NCBI GenBank assembly: GCA_051294375.1
Contig: CM119268.1
Coordinates: forward strand, 17,637,562 to 17,701,561
Direction of reading: 5' to 3'
DNA length: 64,000 nucleotides
Origin: Paraspadella gotoi
Taxonomy: Eukaryota; Chaetognatha
Positions 13,653 through 24,169 of this stretch are shown here, in pieces. The position numbers and the translations under genes were made by a program. The notes under the pieces were generated by a model. It saw only the letters and a program-made list of their open reading frames with translations. It made no database searches and was not told the DNA's origin. Numbering within the stretch: the first letter of the stretch is position 1; each line of letters begins with the position of its first letter.

Positions 13653-13894
13653 TTGTTTTCACTATTTAATAGCGATCAGGTAAATTATGGACTCGGTTTT
13701 AAGATTTTCGCAAAAAAACCAACTACTTTTTGCCAATATTTGTCATTTTACCGCCAAATACTGAAGAGTTTACAATGTCATTCTTCCGTCAACCCGAGAT
13801 TTCGCTTCTATTTTGGCCTGATATCCACAATTTACTCTCAGTTCTGCCTGATTCTTATCACTTTTCCTAATAATGTCTACCGTCTCTTCGCCTG
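13653..13894. other. AT-rich intergenic stretch, nothing supported
   Basis: The short open frame here is AT-rich and without splice or initiation support. No repeat or promoter pattern stands out. Confidence 0.4.
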
Positions 13895-14269
13895 ATGCCA
13901 CCTCCTCCACCAGCTTCTGCCCAGCCCCCGCCTGCTTCCCATTCAACCCTCTCGCTGTCCGCTGTCCCTGATTCGAAGCCCAGGTTCCCATCTTTTCAGT
14001 ATGCGAATGGGTCTTCACACACGAGCGAGTTTCCATTGCTCACGCGAATGCCCATGATTCGATCGGGAGGAAAAGCGNNNNNNNNNNNNNNNNNNNNNNN
14101 NNNNNNNNNNNNNNNNNNNNNNNNNNNNNNNNNNNNNNNNNNNNNNNNNNNNNNNNNNNNNNNNNNNNNNNNNNNNNNNNNNNNNNNNNNNNNNNNNNNN
14201 NNNNNNNNNNNNNNNNNNNNNNNNNNNNNNNNNNNNNNAGAGACTCATTCACAACTTAGAGAGAGTTGA
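13895..14269 (+). CDS. Candidate coding exon, Pro-rich N-terminus, runs into a gap
   Basis: An ATG opens a frame starting MPPPPPASAQPPPASHSTLS and continuing with PRFPSFQYANGSSHTSEF to the gap at 14078. A short piece after the gap may or may not be in frame. An overlapping frame from 13874 (MSTVSSPDATSS...) is also open for about 30 codons, so the true frame is uncertain. The family is unknown. Confidence 0.3.
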   Translation: MPPPPPASAQPPPASHSTLSLSAVPDSKPRFPSFQYANGSSHTSEFPLLTRMPMIRSGGKAXXXXXXXXXXXXXXXXXXXXXXXXXXXXXXXXXXXXXXXXXXXXXXXXXXXXXXETHSQLRES

Positions 14270-14623
14270 CATTGATCGGATTGGTAATTTGATGCAAAAA
14301 AGTTAATAAAGAAAAATGTTTAAAAGACACAACTACAGGATATAGTCTTTTAAAAAATAGACAAATTAAGCAACAAAAAAATTTCAAACATTGTCTCTCT
14401 GGTCTCCATCGAGAAAGTACGTCGACTCCTGGCGCCAAAAAAAANNNNNNNNNNNNNNNNNNNNNNNNNNNNNNNNNNNNNNNNNNNNNNNNNNNNNNNN
14501 NNNNNNNNNNNNNNNNNNNNNNNNNNNNNNNNNNNNNNNNNNNNNNNNNNNNNNNNNNNNNNNNNNNNNNNNNNNNNNNNNNNNNNNNNNNNNNNNNNNN
14601 TTTTTTTTTTTTTTTTTTTGCAG

Positions 14624-14720
14624 TTGGCATTCGAAGTCTCGAGTCTCAACGAAGGAATCGAAAATCACTCATTCGTCAACGAATTAACGCAAACATTCCC
14701 TGCCTCTTTGCTTACTTCTC
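14624..14720 (+). CDS. Candidate exon after a poly-T tract and GCAG acceptor
   Basis: A run of 19 T then GCAG precedes an open frame with LAFEVSSLNEGIENHSFVNE. No donor is obvious before the pyrimidine-rich CTTT repeats, so the 3' boundary is unknown. It may be the last exon of a gene whose stop lies in or near the repeat, or a chance frame. Confidence 0.25.
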
Positions 14721-14729
14721 TCTCTTTCT

Positions 14730-14833
14730 TTCTTTTTTTCATTCTTTCTTTCTTTCTTGCTTTCTTTGCTTTCTTTACTTTTATTGCTTTCTTTGCTTTC
14801 TTTCTTTCTTTTTTCTTTTTTTTTAAATTTCAT

Positions 14834-14921
<88 letters not shown>

Positions 14922-15215
14922 TTTTTCTTTCTTTTTCGACTTCTTTCCTTTCTCTTCATTCTTTACTATCTTATTATCTTTTTATTCATTCTTTACTATC
15001 TTTATTCTCTGTTTTTTTTCATTCCTTCTTTCCGTTACATCACTTCCTTTTCACTATCTTTCCTTCCTCACTCGAACTTTTTAATTTAAATTTAAATTTT
15101 ACTCTCACTTCCTTTTTTTTTCCTTTTCCCTTCCTCTTTTTTTTTCTACTTCCGCCTCTCATGTTTTTCTTCCTTCATACCTTTCCTCACTTCTCCCTCT
15201 CACTTTCTCTTTAAT
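14730..15215 (+). repeat. (CTTT)n tetranucleotide array and polypyrimidine tract
   Basis: A near-perfect CTTT array at 14833-14927 lies within a longer C/T-rich strand extending to about 15215. The Phe/Leu/Ser open frame through it is a repeat translation. Confidence 0.9.
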
Positions 15216-15462
15216 TGCTTCCTCCTCCGTTCACTTCGCCTTTTCATTTTCCTACCTTAACTCGCTACTTATTTCCGTTCTTCCTACCTCTCCTCATTCT
15301 TTTCCCACTTTCTCCCTCCTCTCTATTCCGGTTTATATAATTCCTCCCCTCGCTCACTTCCTCTTTCCTTAATTTGCACTCTCCCCAATGCTTCCCTTTT
15401 TCCAAACAACCTGACTCTTCCTCCCCCCCTTTCTTCCCCCCTCGCCTTTCCCCCTAACATTT

Positions 15463-15638
15463 TATAAAACACGGGGAAGAGAAGGGATCCTCAGCCGTTT
15501 CGCAGCCCGCCGCCTCAGCCTCCGCCACGTACGCAGCTGAAACTGCAGCCGCCGCGGCTGTCGCGGTCTTTGCCGCGGTTTTTTTGGGCCGCCGACGCCG
15601 CCGCCGTCGCGGCCGCTGCCGTCGCGGCCGCGGCCGCT
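15463..15638 (+). promoter_or_regulatory. Candidate TATA promoter with CpG-rich first exon ending at a donor
   Basis: TATAAAA at 15463-15469 is followed by a CpG-dense block rich in GCC/GCG units, which ends at GTAAGG (donor GT at 15639-15640). One frame of the block is Pro/Gln-rich then Ala-rich, and another is Ala/Ser then Arg-rich. No ATG frame is clear, so the exon may be untranslated. The downstream gene was not found. Confidence 0.35.
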
Positions 15639-15924
15639 GTAAGGATTTTTTACCATCCCACTACTGTTACTATTTCTTTTTCTTAGGTTACGGTTTTATT
15701 GTTTCGCTGTTCGGGTTAATTTTTATTACGATATCATCTACTGACTTTCCGTTTTTCTTTCCTTTATTGAATTCAGTTCTGTTGTTAAAAATTTTAAAGT
15801 AGTTTTTAACAACCTTTTCTCGCAATTTTTTTGGGAGATAGATCTCTTAAATTGAGACGATTTATAAAATTCGTTTCTTTTTTTCCATCCATCTTATAGG
15901 CCTCGTTTTCATCTCGCTTTTTCT

Positions 15925-15926
<2 letters not shown>

Positions 15927-15963
<37 letters not shown>

Positions 15964-16017
15964 CGGCTCGCCTCTCCCCTCCCTTCCTTCTCTTCTCTCT
16001 CTGCTCTCTCGTCTCTT

Positions 16018-16066
<49 letters not shown>

Positions 16067-16860
16067 TCCTCTTTCTTCTCCTTATTTATTCTTCTCCCAT
16101 TCTCGCATATCTAAAAAAGGAAAAAAAAAAAAAAAGATTTTTAAACGAACGGACATTTTTTTTACCTTTTTAATTTGTTTCCCATTTCCTTTTTTTTTAA
16201 TCTTTCCATTTGCTGCGCGGGGTTTTTCTCCCTTTACTTTCCTAGACACAAAAATTCTCTTTCTGTCTTTTTCCCCTCTTTTCGCCTCGTCTCTTTCCCA
16301 TTCCTTATTTTCTTCTNNNNNNNNNNNNNNNNNNNNNNNNNNNNNNNNNNNNNNNNNNNNNNNNNNNNNNNNNNNNNNNNNNNNNNNNNNNNNNNNNNNN
16401 NNNNNNNNNNNNNNNNNNNNNNNNNNNNNNNNNNNNNNNNNNNNNNNNNNNNNNNNNNNNNNNNNNNNNNNNNNNNNNNNNNNNNNNNNNNNNNNNNNNN
16501 NNNNNNNNNNNNNNNNNNNNNNNNNNNNNNNNNNNNNNNNNNNNNNNNNNNNNNNNNNNNNNNNNNNNNNNNNNNNNNNNNNNNNNNNNNNNNNNNNNNN
16601 NNNNNNNNNNNNNNNNNNNNNNNNNNNNNNNNNNNNNNNNNNNNNNNNNNNNNNNNNNNNNNNNNNNNNNNNNNNNNNNNNNNNNNNNNNNNNNNNNNNN
16701 NNNNNNNNNNNNNNNNNNNNNNNNNNNNNNNNNNNNNNNNNNNNNNNNNNNNNNNNNNNNNNNNNNNNNNNNNNNNNNNNNNNNNNNNNNNNNNNNNNNN
16801 NNNNNNNNNNNNNNNNNNNNNNNNNNNNNTCTTTCTTTTTTTCCTTTTTCACTTTTTTTC
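15927..16860. other. CT arrays and gap; no supported gene
   Basis: CT microsatellites at 15927-16073 are followed by A/T-rich sequence and a 513-base gap at 16317-16829 whose edges are pyrimidine-rich. Frames through it are Phe/Leu/Ser runs. Confidence 0.6.
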
Positions 16861-16949
16861 CCTCGTCTTTCTTTTCAATTTTCTCTCTTTTTTCCGCTGA
16901 ATGGCGATGAGAGATGAAAAAAGAACCTTCGCTCCGGGATTGTGATGCT

Positions 16950-16950
<1 letters not shown>

Positions 16951-17013
<63 letters not shown>
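16951..17013 (+). repeat. (GTC)n trinucleotide array, 21 units
   Basis: A perfect 63-base CGT/GTC array. It translates to poly-Arg, poly-Val or poly-Ser on plus and to poly-Thr, poly-Asp or poly-Arg on minus. No flanking exon signal favours any of these. Confidence 0.95.
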
Positions 17014-17213
17014 AATCGTCCTCCGTGTCATCGCCGTCACGGCCGTCATCGTCGCCGACGATATCTTTTTGCTCTGACGGTGTTTATGACGCTCGCTCGT
17101 CCGTGGGTCGCCCCCCTCCCATCAAAAAAAATCGAGGCAAAACAAAAGGCAAACTCCGTTACTTAACTACGCGAGAAAAGAGGAAAACGGAGATAAATTT
17201 CGACTTAAATCTG

Positions 17214-17770
17214 TGAATTAGCAGAAGAAAGAAAAAAAAAAAAAGTTTGACGAAGATTCTAATTTATTTTTTACGGTTTCCTTTAACGAAGTTGATTCGT
17301 AAAAAGAAAAAAAATGACCAAAAAAACCCCAAAATTGGCGCAAAATAAAAGAAAAAAACTACTTTGACGTTGCTAGGACTTTCTCCCGCGCTTTTTCGCC
17401 TTCAGTAACTTTTACCGTTCGTTTGATTTGACAAAGAACAGACTCGGCTCGATCTTTCCACGAGATTAAATGAATTTGATTGTCTGAAATATTCGCTATA
17501 TGAAAAAAAAAATACATTTTGTGGAGCAAGGCTTTCATATTTTTTTTTTATGTTAAAAGTTTTTTCACAAATTTTCTAAATTGTTCTTTTTTTTTATGGA
17601 GAGTGAGTTCTTATCTTTTTTAATCATCCTTTTTTTAATTTTTTTTTATTTTTCATTTCACGTTAGACATGAACGAGACCTTGAAAGTTCTTTTTTTTTT
17701 TAAATCGTCGAAGTCAAGAACTAAAGTGGCTCGCGATCGCCTTCGTTCTTATCTCCCATTATGAATTATG

Positions 17771-17839
<69 letters not shown>

Positions 17840-18100
17840 GAATAGTGAAAGAGAAAGAGATAGAGAGAGAGAGAAAAACGATCATTTGCATGAATGATCC
17901 TTTTTTTATTGTCTCTGTCAATCAACGAATAGCTTAAGTTTCATCCGTCGATTTTACTCTTTTTTTTCTTTTTTTTTTCGTAGCCAAGAAAAAAAGAGTC
18001 ACTTTAAGCCTTTCATCGTTCGCGAAACAGAAAAAACTTATTCTTAAAAAAACTATAACAAAAACAAAAATAATTTTAAAGAAACAGACAAAAACAAACT
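17214..18100. other. AT-rich sequence, GA array, no gene seen
   Basis: The stretch is A/T homopolymer-rich, with a long GA array at 17772-17837 and a palindromic octamer at 17880. I see no exon. Confidence 0.5.
17880..17899. promoter_or_regulatory. Near-palindrome containing an ATTTGCAT octamer
   Basis: GATCATT and AATGATC are 7-base perfect inverted arms around TGCATG, and the octamer ATTTGCAT is embedded. Palindromic POU sites bind dimers in animals. It lies just after a GA array and has no assigned gene. Confidence 0.3.
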
Positions 18101-18156
18101 AGTAACAAATGAACAACCAGAATCAAAGCAGCCATCACAACACTAAAACATTCGCA

Positions 18157-18200
18157 ATGGCTTCAGCTGAACCAGAAACGTTTTCTCCTCGCAACTCTTG
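18157..18200 (+). CDS. Candidate first coding exon (MASAEPETF...)
   Basis: ATG in the context CGCAATGGC opens a 44-base frame MASAEPETFSPRNS, which ends at a GTGAAT donor. If not spliced, the frame stops at once after a Trp codon. The composition is protein-like, but the donor is moderate and no second exon was found. Confidence 0.2.
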
Positions 18201-18380
18201 GTGAATTGTTTCGCCTTCATTCCTCACGAAAGATTTCGTCTTCGAATTTGTTTTGTTTACGTCGTCGTCGTCGTCGTCGTCGCTGTCGTCGATCGCCCTT
18301 AGCCAAGGGTCAGTTCAAATCCCAAACCCTTCATTTAGCTGGCGATAATAAAAAATAAAAACAGTTTTTTTTCATTTCTC

Positions 18381-18447
18381 TTTTCATTTTTTTTCTTTCT
18401 TTTCTTCTTTCTTTCTTTCTTTTCTTCTTTCTTTCTTTTTTCTTTTT

Positions 18448-18499
<52 letters not shown>

Positions 18500-18520
18500 T
18501 TCCTTCTTTCCTTCTTTCAT
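18381..18520 (+). repeat. (CTTT)n array
   Basis: Imperfect TTTC/CTTT units with a clean core at about 18449-18499. The Lys-rich minus-strand frames over it are repeat translations. Confidence 0.9.
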
Positions 18521-18893
18521 TACTCCACCTAAATGGTAGCCAAATGGCGCCATTCCCTCTTTCCATCTCGCATCCATTTCCGGATTTTCCGAAGCGACGA
18601 CGAATTCTTGGGGCGAATGTCGTGTCGACGAACGACGCCTGCACCATAGTCCCCTTACACGAGAGAGAGAGAGAGAGAGAGAGAAGAGAGAGAGAGTAGA
18701 GAGAGGAGAGAGAGAGAGAAGAGCAGAGAAGAGAGAGAAGAGAGGGAGAAAGAACGAGAGAGAGAGAGAGAGACCCTGGGCGCCTTCTTCTCAGGCCGAG
18801 GTCGAAATCGTTTAGCCAAGAGTGTTGATTAAAAGACTTCGTTTTTTGACATGATTTGAGATACGAGCGGTCGGAACGAGCCCGACGGAAAAA

Positions 18894-18935
18894 ATGGCGG
18901 AGAGAAAGCGAGAGGCGGGGAGAATACTTAAAGAC
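18894..18935 (+). CDS. Candidate first coding exon (MAERKREAGRILKD)
   Basis: ATG in the context AAAAATGGCGG opens 14 codons ending at GTGAGA, a plausible donor in phase 0. The upstream 60 bases are GC-richer. If unspliced, the frame runs into GA-array Arg-Glu repeats. The start context is the third AAATGGCGGA-type motif in the window. Confidence 0.3.
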
Positions 18936-18937
18936 GT

Positions 18938-18998
<61 letters not shown>

Positions 18999-19204
18999 AG
19001 AGAGAGAGAGAGAGAGAGCAGAAGGAAGAAGGAAAGCGCCAATCGGCGGATGGAGAGAGGCAGACTAAGAGACGGAGAGGTATTGGTCTAGAGTATGGAG
19101 AGAGACGTAGAGATGGAATGCTAAAGAAAAAAAGGAAAAGAAGCGAAGCCCGCGCAGGAGAGGAGAGAGAGAGAGAGGGAGAGAGAGAAGAGAGAAGAGA
19201 GAGA

Positions 19205-19255
<51 letters not shown>

Positions 19256-19288
19256 AGAGAAGAGAGGAAGCTAATTTCGAATTAATAA

Positions 19289-19471
19289 TCAAGGGATTCG
19301 TTCGTTTCGAATTCCGTAATCCTCTTTCTCTCGCTCTAGTTTTTTGCGGTCGAACTGAATCGAGGTTTCCAAGGATTCCGTTCTCTCACGATCAAAGATC
19401 TGAGCGCAAAGATCGTCGTATTCGTTTCTTTCGTCTCCGTCATCGACTCTGCATTCGCTGTCGGTCGTCAT
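19289..19471 (-). CDS. Small acidic ORF, 60 codons, unknown
   Basis: The frame starts MTTDSECRVDDGDERNEYDD, has an in-frame stop 18 bases upstream of the ATG, and ends in TGA just before a GA array. Its composition is mixed and unlike the microsatellite frames around it. It could be a small protein or a single-exon fragment. There are no recognisable domains. Confidence 0.35.
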   Translation of the reverse strand: MTTDSECRVDDGDERNEYDDLCAQIFDRERTESLETSIQFDRKKLEREKEDYGIRNERIP

Positions 19472-19580
19472 GGAGATGTTCGTCAGTCACGGGACTCGAC
19501 ATTGCAGTGGTCATGGTGCGTCGACAGTTTCGCGATGTCAATATTTTTGATTCCCCATTTGCTTCACTGCCTCGATTATA

Positions 19581-19648
19581 GCAAGATAGCTTATTTATTA
19601 AATGAATGGATTAATTTTTTATATTGGTTGACCAATTTCATAAAATTC
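19581..19648 (+). repeat. Direct repeat, first copy (about 68 bp)
   Basis: The segment beginning GCAAGATAGCTT and containing TATTGGTTGACCAATTTC recurs at 19908-19976 with small indels. The 260 bases between the copies hold no exon that I recognise. Confidence 0.7.
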
Positions 19649-19907
19649 AGCTCCCTTGTATTTTGATGCTAGTGCGGAGTACAATAAGTATTCCCCGATC
19701 TAATACTTAAGGGAGTGGTCTTTTCATACAATTGAAACATTCTTTGAATATTTTCCACTTTCATTTGATAGGGGAAGCCAGGTACTCTGGGAGTGAATAA
19801 ACGGGACTGTGAGAGAGTCTTGATTGAAAGCTTGTAGGGACCTGCTATGTCATTATCTTGTAAGAGTGATGGAGGCCTTAAACCACCAAAGCCTGTCCAA
19901 AGTCAGG

Positions 19908-19976
19908 GCAAGATAGCTTTATTTAATTAAATGAATGCGATAATTTTATATTGGTTGTACCAATTTCATATTAAAT
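19908..19976 (+). repeat. Direct repeat, second copy
   Basis: This copy begins GCAAGATAGCTTTA and keeps the near-palindrome around TTGGT and ACCAA. The indel-only differences from the first copy resemble sequencing noise as much as old divergence. Confidence 0.7.
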
Positions 19977-20039
19977 TGTTTTCGTCAATCTTTGGCTTCA
20001 GTAAAGAGTAAAAGGAAAAGCCGAATAACGATTTTAAAT

Positions 20040-20760
20040 TTTCTCCCTTCGCTTCGTTTTTTATTTCCTTTACAAGAAGACTTTCCATGTCTCTCAGCTA
20101 CAGTTTTTCTCAGACTGCTTTGTCCGTTCCACAACGTTTTTTCTCACTTTTCTTTACTTACTTTTTTTACTTAACCTCTGCACTCCATAACTTCCATAAT
20201 TCAAGAATTTCCATTTTCTGTTTCTTCCCTGCGCGTCAACCATTCTTAAGCTTCTCCACTTCTCTCAGCTCCACCACTCTCAGGACTTTTCAACTTATTC
20301 CCCGCCCCCTTTCTTCCCCCCTTGCCCACTCCGTCGACCTTTTTCCAGTTTACCCAAAAATTTCTTTCGGTTTTTGTTGTTTCTTTCTTCTCGTTTTTGT
20401 GGTTTTCGGCCTCGGGACGAAATTTGAATCGGAATTTCATGCGAAGTCGAGACCCGTTATTTTCTCTCTCTCTCTCTCTCTCTCATCTCTCTCCTCTCTC
20501 TCTCTTCCTCTCTCTACTCTCTCTCTCTCTTCTCTCCTCTCTCCTCTCTCTCTCTCTCTCCTGTTTATTTTCTTTCTGGCTGAAGTCGCCGCCAAAAAAA
20601 AATTTCAAAAAAAAAAAACATTTAGTCGCCGCTCCAACTTTTGCCAAACTCATTTTCATTAGCATAATTGAATGTAATTGAACATCGCCTCGCCTAATTA
20701 ATTTTCGAGCGTTTGCAAGGACGCGAAGGCCCGGTGACGTGACAAGAACCAACGGGTCGT
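20040..20760. other. Pyrimidine-rich stretch and CT arrays, no supported gene
   Basis: Frames here are Phe/Ser/Leu-rich and cover CT arrays at 20464-20562. No convincing splice pair was found. Confidence 0.5.
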
Positions 20761-21185
20761 GACTTTTAAACTCTCTCTCTCTCCATTTTTATTAAATGTC
20801 AAAAAAAAGCATTAATTAAATCTCTTCTAGTTGAACTCAGATTTCGTCCTAATATAAAAGTTCTCATCGCTCGTCGATGCAAAAAAGAAGAAGAGCAATA
20901 TTGAGAACATCCACATTCGTTGCATCGATAAGACTCTTCCTGGGTGATGATATCAATGTACGGCGGGAATCGTGAAAAAGGTTTCTATCTTAATCACCCG
21001 AGTGTGGAAAATAATTACGAGCGTATTAACCTCAAATTTACTGTCACGACTTTACGATTACGAGTTTTCCCGGTTTTTTTCGAAGGGTGTGTCCTTCGAA
21101 AATGTTTCGCCCAATTAAAACCTTTTAAAAACCGTCGTCGTTGCCGTCGTCGTCGTCGTCCTCTAAACTTACCTTCTAAACTCAC

Positions 21186-21318
21186 CTCCCATTTCCCTCC
21201 GCGTCTGGTCTTAAGCTCTCCGCAAATCTTTGCTTTAATTTCGGCGACTCACTTCTTTTTACTCGAGGCTGCTCATTGCTCAGGCGATTCGAGTAGACAC
21301 TTTTTGGTCTCGTTTTAA
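21186..21318 (-). CDS. Exon candidate, basic/charged protein, ends at GTGAGT
   Basis: The minus-strand frame contains EQPRVKRSESPKLKQRFAES and LRPDAEGNG and ends at a strong GTGAGTTT donor (21184-21185). It is open for about 44 codons back to a TAA near 21320. The exact acceptor is uncertain; an AG directly before CAGCCTCGA (about 21257) would give phase 0. A second donor-like GTAAGTTT lies 13 bases beyond the first. Together with 21785-21890 it probably belongs to one minus-strand gene. Confidence 0.45.
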
Positions 21319-21359
21319 ATATACATTTTTAAAATTTTGTCAAATATATTGTTGTTATT

Positions 21360-21390
21360 TTAAGTAATAATAATAATAAAAATAATAAAA

Positions 21391-21421
<31 letters not shown>

Positions 21422-21466
21422 AATTATTATTATAATTATTATTAATATTAATAATAATAAATAGCT
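21360..21466. repeat. (AAT)n followed by (ATT)n, self-complementary
   Basis: AAT/AAAAT units are followed directly by ATT units, so the array can fold into a long hairpin. It lies in the putative intron between the exons at 21186 and 21785. Confidence 0.85.
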
Positions 21467-21784
21467 AATAATTGCGAAAGCAACATACTTTTTTATTTTC
21501 TTAAAGTTGAACTCTAAACTCCTTCTTAGTAGTTGTCAGTCAATGTTTATTTAGCCTCTAAAACTTCATTTAGCAAATTATCAAATATTAGTAATATATA
21601 CTATTTTCTCGGTGAAATGTGTCTCTTTCTAACGCCTAGCTCCCGAGATTTTTGAAAAATTTTTTGACGTTTTAACTCAATTGGATTTTTGAGTCGCCCT
21701 GACTAAAAAAACAAAAAAACTACGCGGATTTCGTGCCGAAACTTACTTCTTCTCCACGAAAACTTACTTCTCCTGCAAACTTAC

Positions 21785-21890
21785 CTGATCTTCTTCCTCA
21801 TCTTTCTCCTCGTCCTCCTCATCTTTCTCCTCCTCCTCTTCCTCGACGTCCCAAACTCGATCCTGAATCGAGTGACGAAAGAACTCGTTC
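21785..21890 (-). CDS. Exon candidate encoding an acidic Glu/Asp tract
   Basis: On the minus strand, after CAACAG, 35 codons are open and end in phase 0 at GTAAGT. The peptide has NEFFRHSIQDRVWDV followed by a Glu/Asp/Lys tract rich in EEE and KDEE. The Asn-to-Val part is not repeat-derived, which argues for real coding. The acceptor is weak because the upstream strand is a GA array. Upstream exons are not identified. Confidence 0.45.
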
Positions 21891-21929
21891 CTGTTGGAGC
21901 CTCACCCGAAACCCTGTGACTCTCTCGCC

Positions 21930-22024
<95 letters not shown>

Positions 22025-22203
22025 CTCTAACTCTCTCGCATCTCGTCAATCTAATTGACTCGAAATCGTCTCTCAACCCTTACCTTAATCCGCCTTTCTT
22101 TTTTAATTTTCTTACACTTCTATCCCATGAGAGACTTACTGGACATAACCACCGGAAAGGCATTATGAGTATAAAAAAATGTAAAAAAAAAAACTTTAAA
22201 TAA

Positions 22204-23350
22204 AAGAACACGCATTTACGAACTCGTCTTGAAAATTATGTCTTTAAAAATAAATGACTTAATTAATGTTATAAAGTAACCTCGCACTTTTTTTGTCTTG
22301 AATACAATCGGGATCTTCATTTTCTTCTTTCCTTCGTGACGTATAAAATATAAAATTCGTCTTTTTAACAAAAAAAATCGTAAAATCGTTTTATAACGAA
22401 ATTAATTAAACGCTTGGTCGCCGAAGGCATCGACTCTATTTTATGTATGACTCGATTTTAAGTATGACAAAAAAATAGCTTCGTTTTATGAGTTTATTTT
22501 TTATTTTTTTTCTATTTTTTTTGTTGAGAAATATCTTGGCTAAAATGAAGAGGACGAATCCGCGTTAAGCCTCTGCGGCGTCGAAAGGAAAATAAAAAGA
22601 AAATATCTTCGTCTCTCACAAAAAGTTTTTTTTTCTTATTTTGATTAAATGTTTTTTCCTACTCTTACCAACTGCGATATTTATTTCATGTTTTTTTAAA
22701 GAGAGAAATTTAGGTATTCAAATAAATAACTCAGGAATTTGGTAGCAGGTTTTTTTTTATTATTATGAGTTATGAGTTTTAAATATTAATTAATCGCAAT
22801 GAATGACATTTTAAAACCGTAATATAAACACGCTGATCCACCCGGCGAAAAAACGTCCTGAGCTTTGTTAGTTATTCTTTGAGCTTGTCCTCGTATTGTA
22901 TAAAATCTTTCGAAAACCCATTTTAAATTAAATTTTTGGAAAGACAATTTTTTTTTACAACGAAACGGATATTATATCTTTTTTTAAAAAATAAATATAC
23001 ACAAAAAGTTGTAAAAAGTTTTTAAAATTTTAGTAGTTAAAAACTACTTTTGTTTCAAAACATAAGCGCAGTAAAAACATACAAATTTGCCTCTCTATGC
23101 TGTGGTTTAAATATTAAACTATTTATTTTAAAAAGTATCTTTACATTTCAGACTCGAACAAAGTCCTCCACCCTCGGATCTCCTTCGCCGAACTAAAGAA
23201 TAAAACGAAGAAAAGAATTCAAATAAGAAAGAAAAATAAAAAGGACCAAGTCCGTCTCTCTCTTTCCGTCTCTCGCTCTCCCTCTCTCTTCTTACTACAA
23301 CTTCTTTTAGCAACAAGGAACAAAAAAGATTATTTATAGTCCAATAAAAA
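22204..23350. other. AT-rich intergenic DNA, nothing supported
   Basis: Long A/T homopolymers and no splice-flanked open frame. No repeat family was recognised. Confidence 0.5.
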
Positions 23351-23358
23351 ATTCTTAC

Positions 23359-23429
23359 GCTGCCCGGCCGGACGCATACGACAGAGAAGCGGCGAGGCCG
23401 CATTGGCGAAGCATAATAAAAGCGTGTAA
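23359..23429 (-). CDS. Internal exon candidate with a textbook acceptor
   Basis: The minus strand has a roughly 30-base pyrimidine tract ending CTTCCAG, then 71 bases open in all three frames, then a GTAAGA donor. One frame reads LHAFIMLRQCGLAASLSYAS, a hydrophobic helix-like peptide. The protein family cannot be told from 23 residues. Splice-site quality is the main evidence. Confidence 0.45.
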
Positions 23430-23704
23430 CTGGAAGGAGAAAGAGGGAGAGGGAGGAGTGGAAAAATGGACTGGATATTTTAACAAATGCACTCAGCGTT
23501 TTTTGTTTTTTGGTCGCATCCACACAAAAGAATAAGAAGAAGAAACTCTATCCCCCGAAGAAGTGTCTTCATGTTTCTGCTTCAACAATAAAGACAAACA
23601 CTCTCGGACGGAGGAAAAAAATTATCTCTCTCTCTCCCTCTCTCCCTCTCTCTCTCTCTCTGCTATGTCGACTGCGTGGCAACTCGTTAAAACTCATCTC
23701 TCCG

Positions 23705-23740
23705 ATTGGTCCGATCTTCGCCGGAACGGCCTCTCATTGG
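23705..23740 (-). promoter_or_regulatory. Pair of inverted CCAAT boxes
   Basis: ATTGG at 23705-23709 and 23736-23740 lie in a locally GC-richer region, 100-130 bases upstream of the first-exon candidate ending at 23941. This is the arrangement expected of a TATA-less plus-strand promoter. Confidence 0.35.
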
Positions 23741-23836
23741 CTGCACCTCTTTTCCTAGGATTTTTTTTCTGAACTCTCTCGTAATTCCTTTAAACGAAAA
23801 ACGAAAGAAAAAAAAAAGAAAGAATAAAAGCAGCAG

Positions 23837-23941
23837 AAGAATCTCATTCAAGACGACGACGACGACGAAGACGACGAAAACGGCGACTCTGCAACAAACA
23901 TAAAGAGGCGGTGGTCCCGAGAATGTTTTGAAAAAAAAAAG
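23837..23941 (+). CDS. Candidate exon with Asp tract, ends at GTAAGT; may be 5' UTR
   Basis: The frame contains NLIQDDDDDEDDENGDSATN followed by IKRRWSRECFEKKK and reaches a perfect AAG/GTAAGT donor in phase 0. An in-frame TAA lies just upstream and there is no ATG, so it must be either an internal exon with a weak purine-rich acceptor or a non-coding first exon downstream of the CCAAT pair. The Asp run comes from a GAC repeat. Confidence 0.35.
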
Positions 23942-24169
23942 GTAAGTGGGGATTCTGGGCTCGGTGGGTTCGGTGGGTTTGGTGGGTGTGGGCCGCTGCG
24001 CCGGATCGATAATTGTCTCCTCTCCTGAGGAGTCGAACTCTACCCTAGGGAATTTGGGCGAGGGATCTTTCTGGACGAAGGACTTGGTTGAGGAGCGGAA
24101 ATTTGGAAGAGGGCGGGAGAGACTAAGAAGTTGTCGGGAATATTTATAACGGGTCCGAATATTAAATAA

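Noticed and set aside
14684-15214. Phe/Leu-rich and Lys-rich frames
   Set aside because: Explained by the (CTTT)n array and polypyrimidine tract.
16942-17166. Poly-Arg plus-strand frame
   Set aside because: Explained entirely by the (GTC)n array.
18530-18647. Minus-strand frame starting MVQASFVDTTFAP with a possible donor GTGGAG
   Set aside because: The donor is poor and the frame runs straight into a CTTT array; support is too weak to list as an exon.
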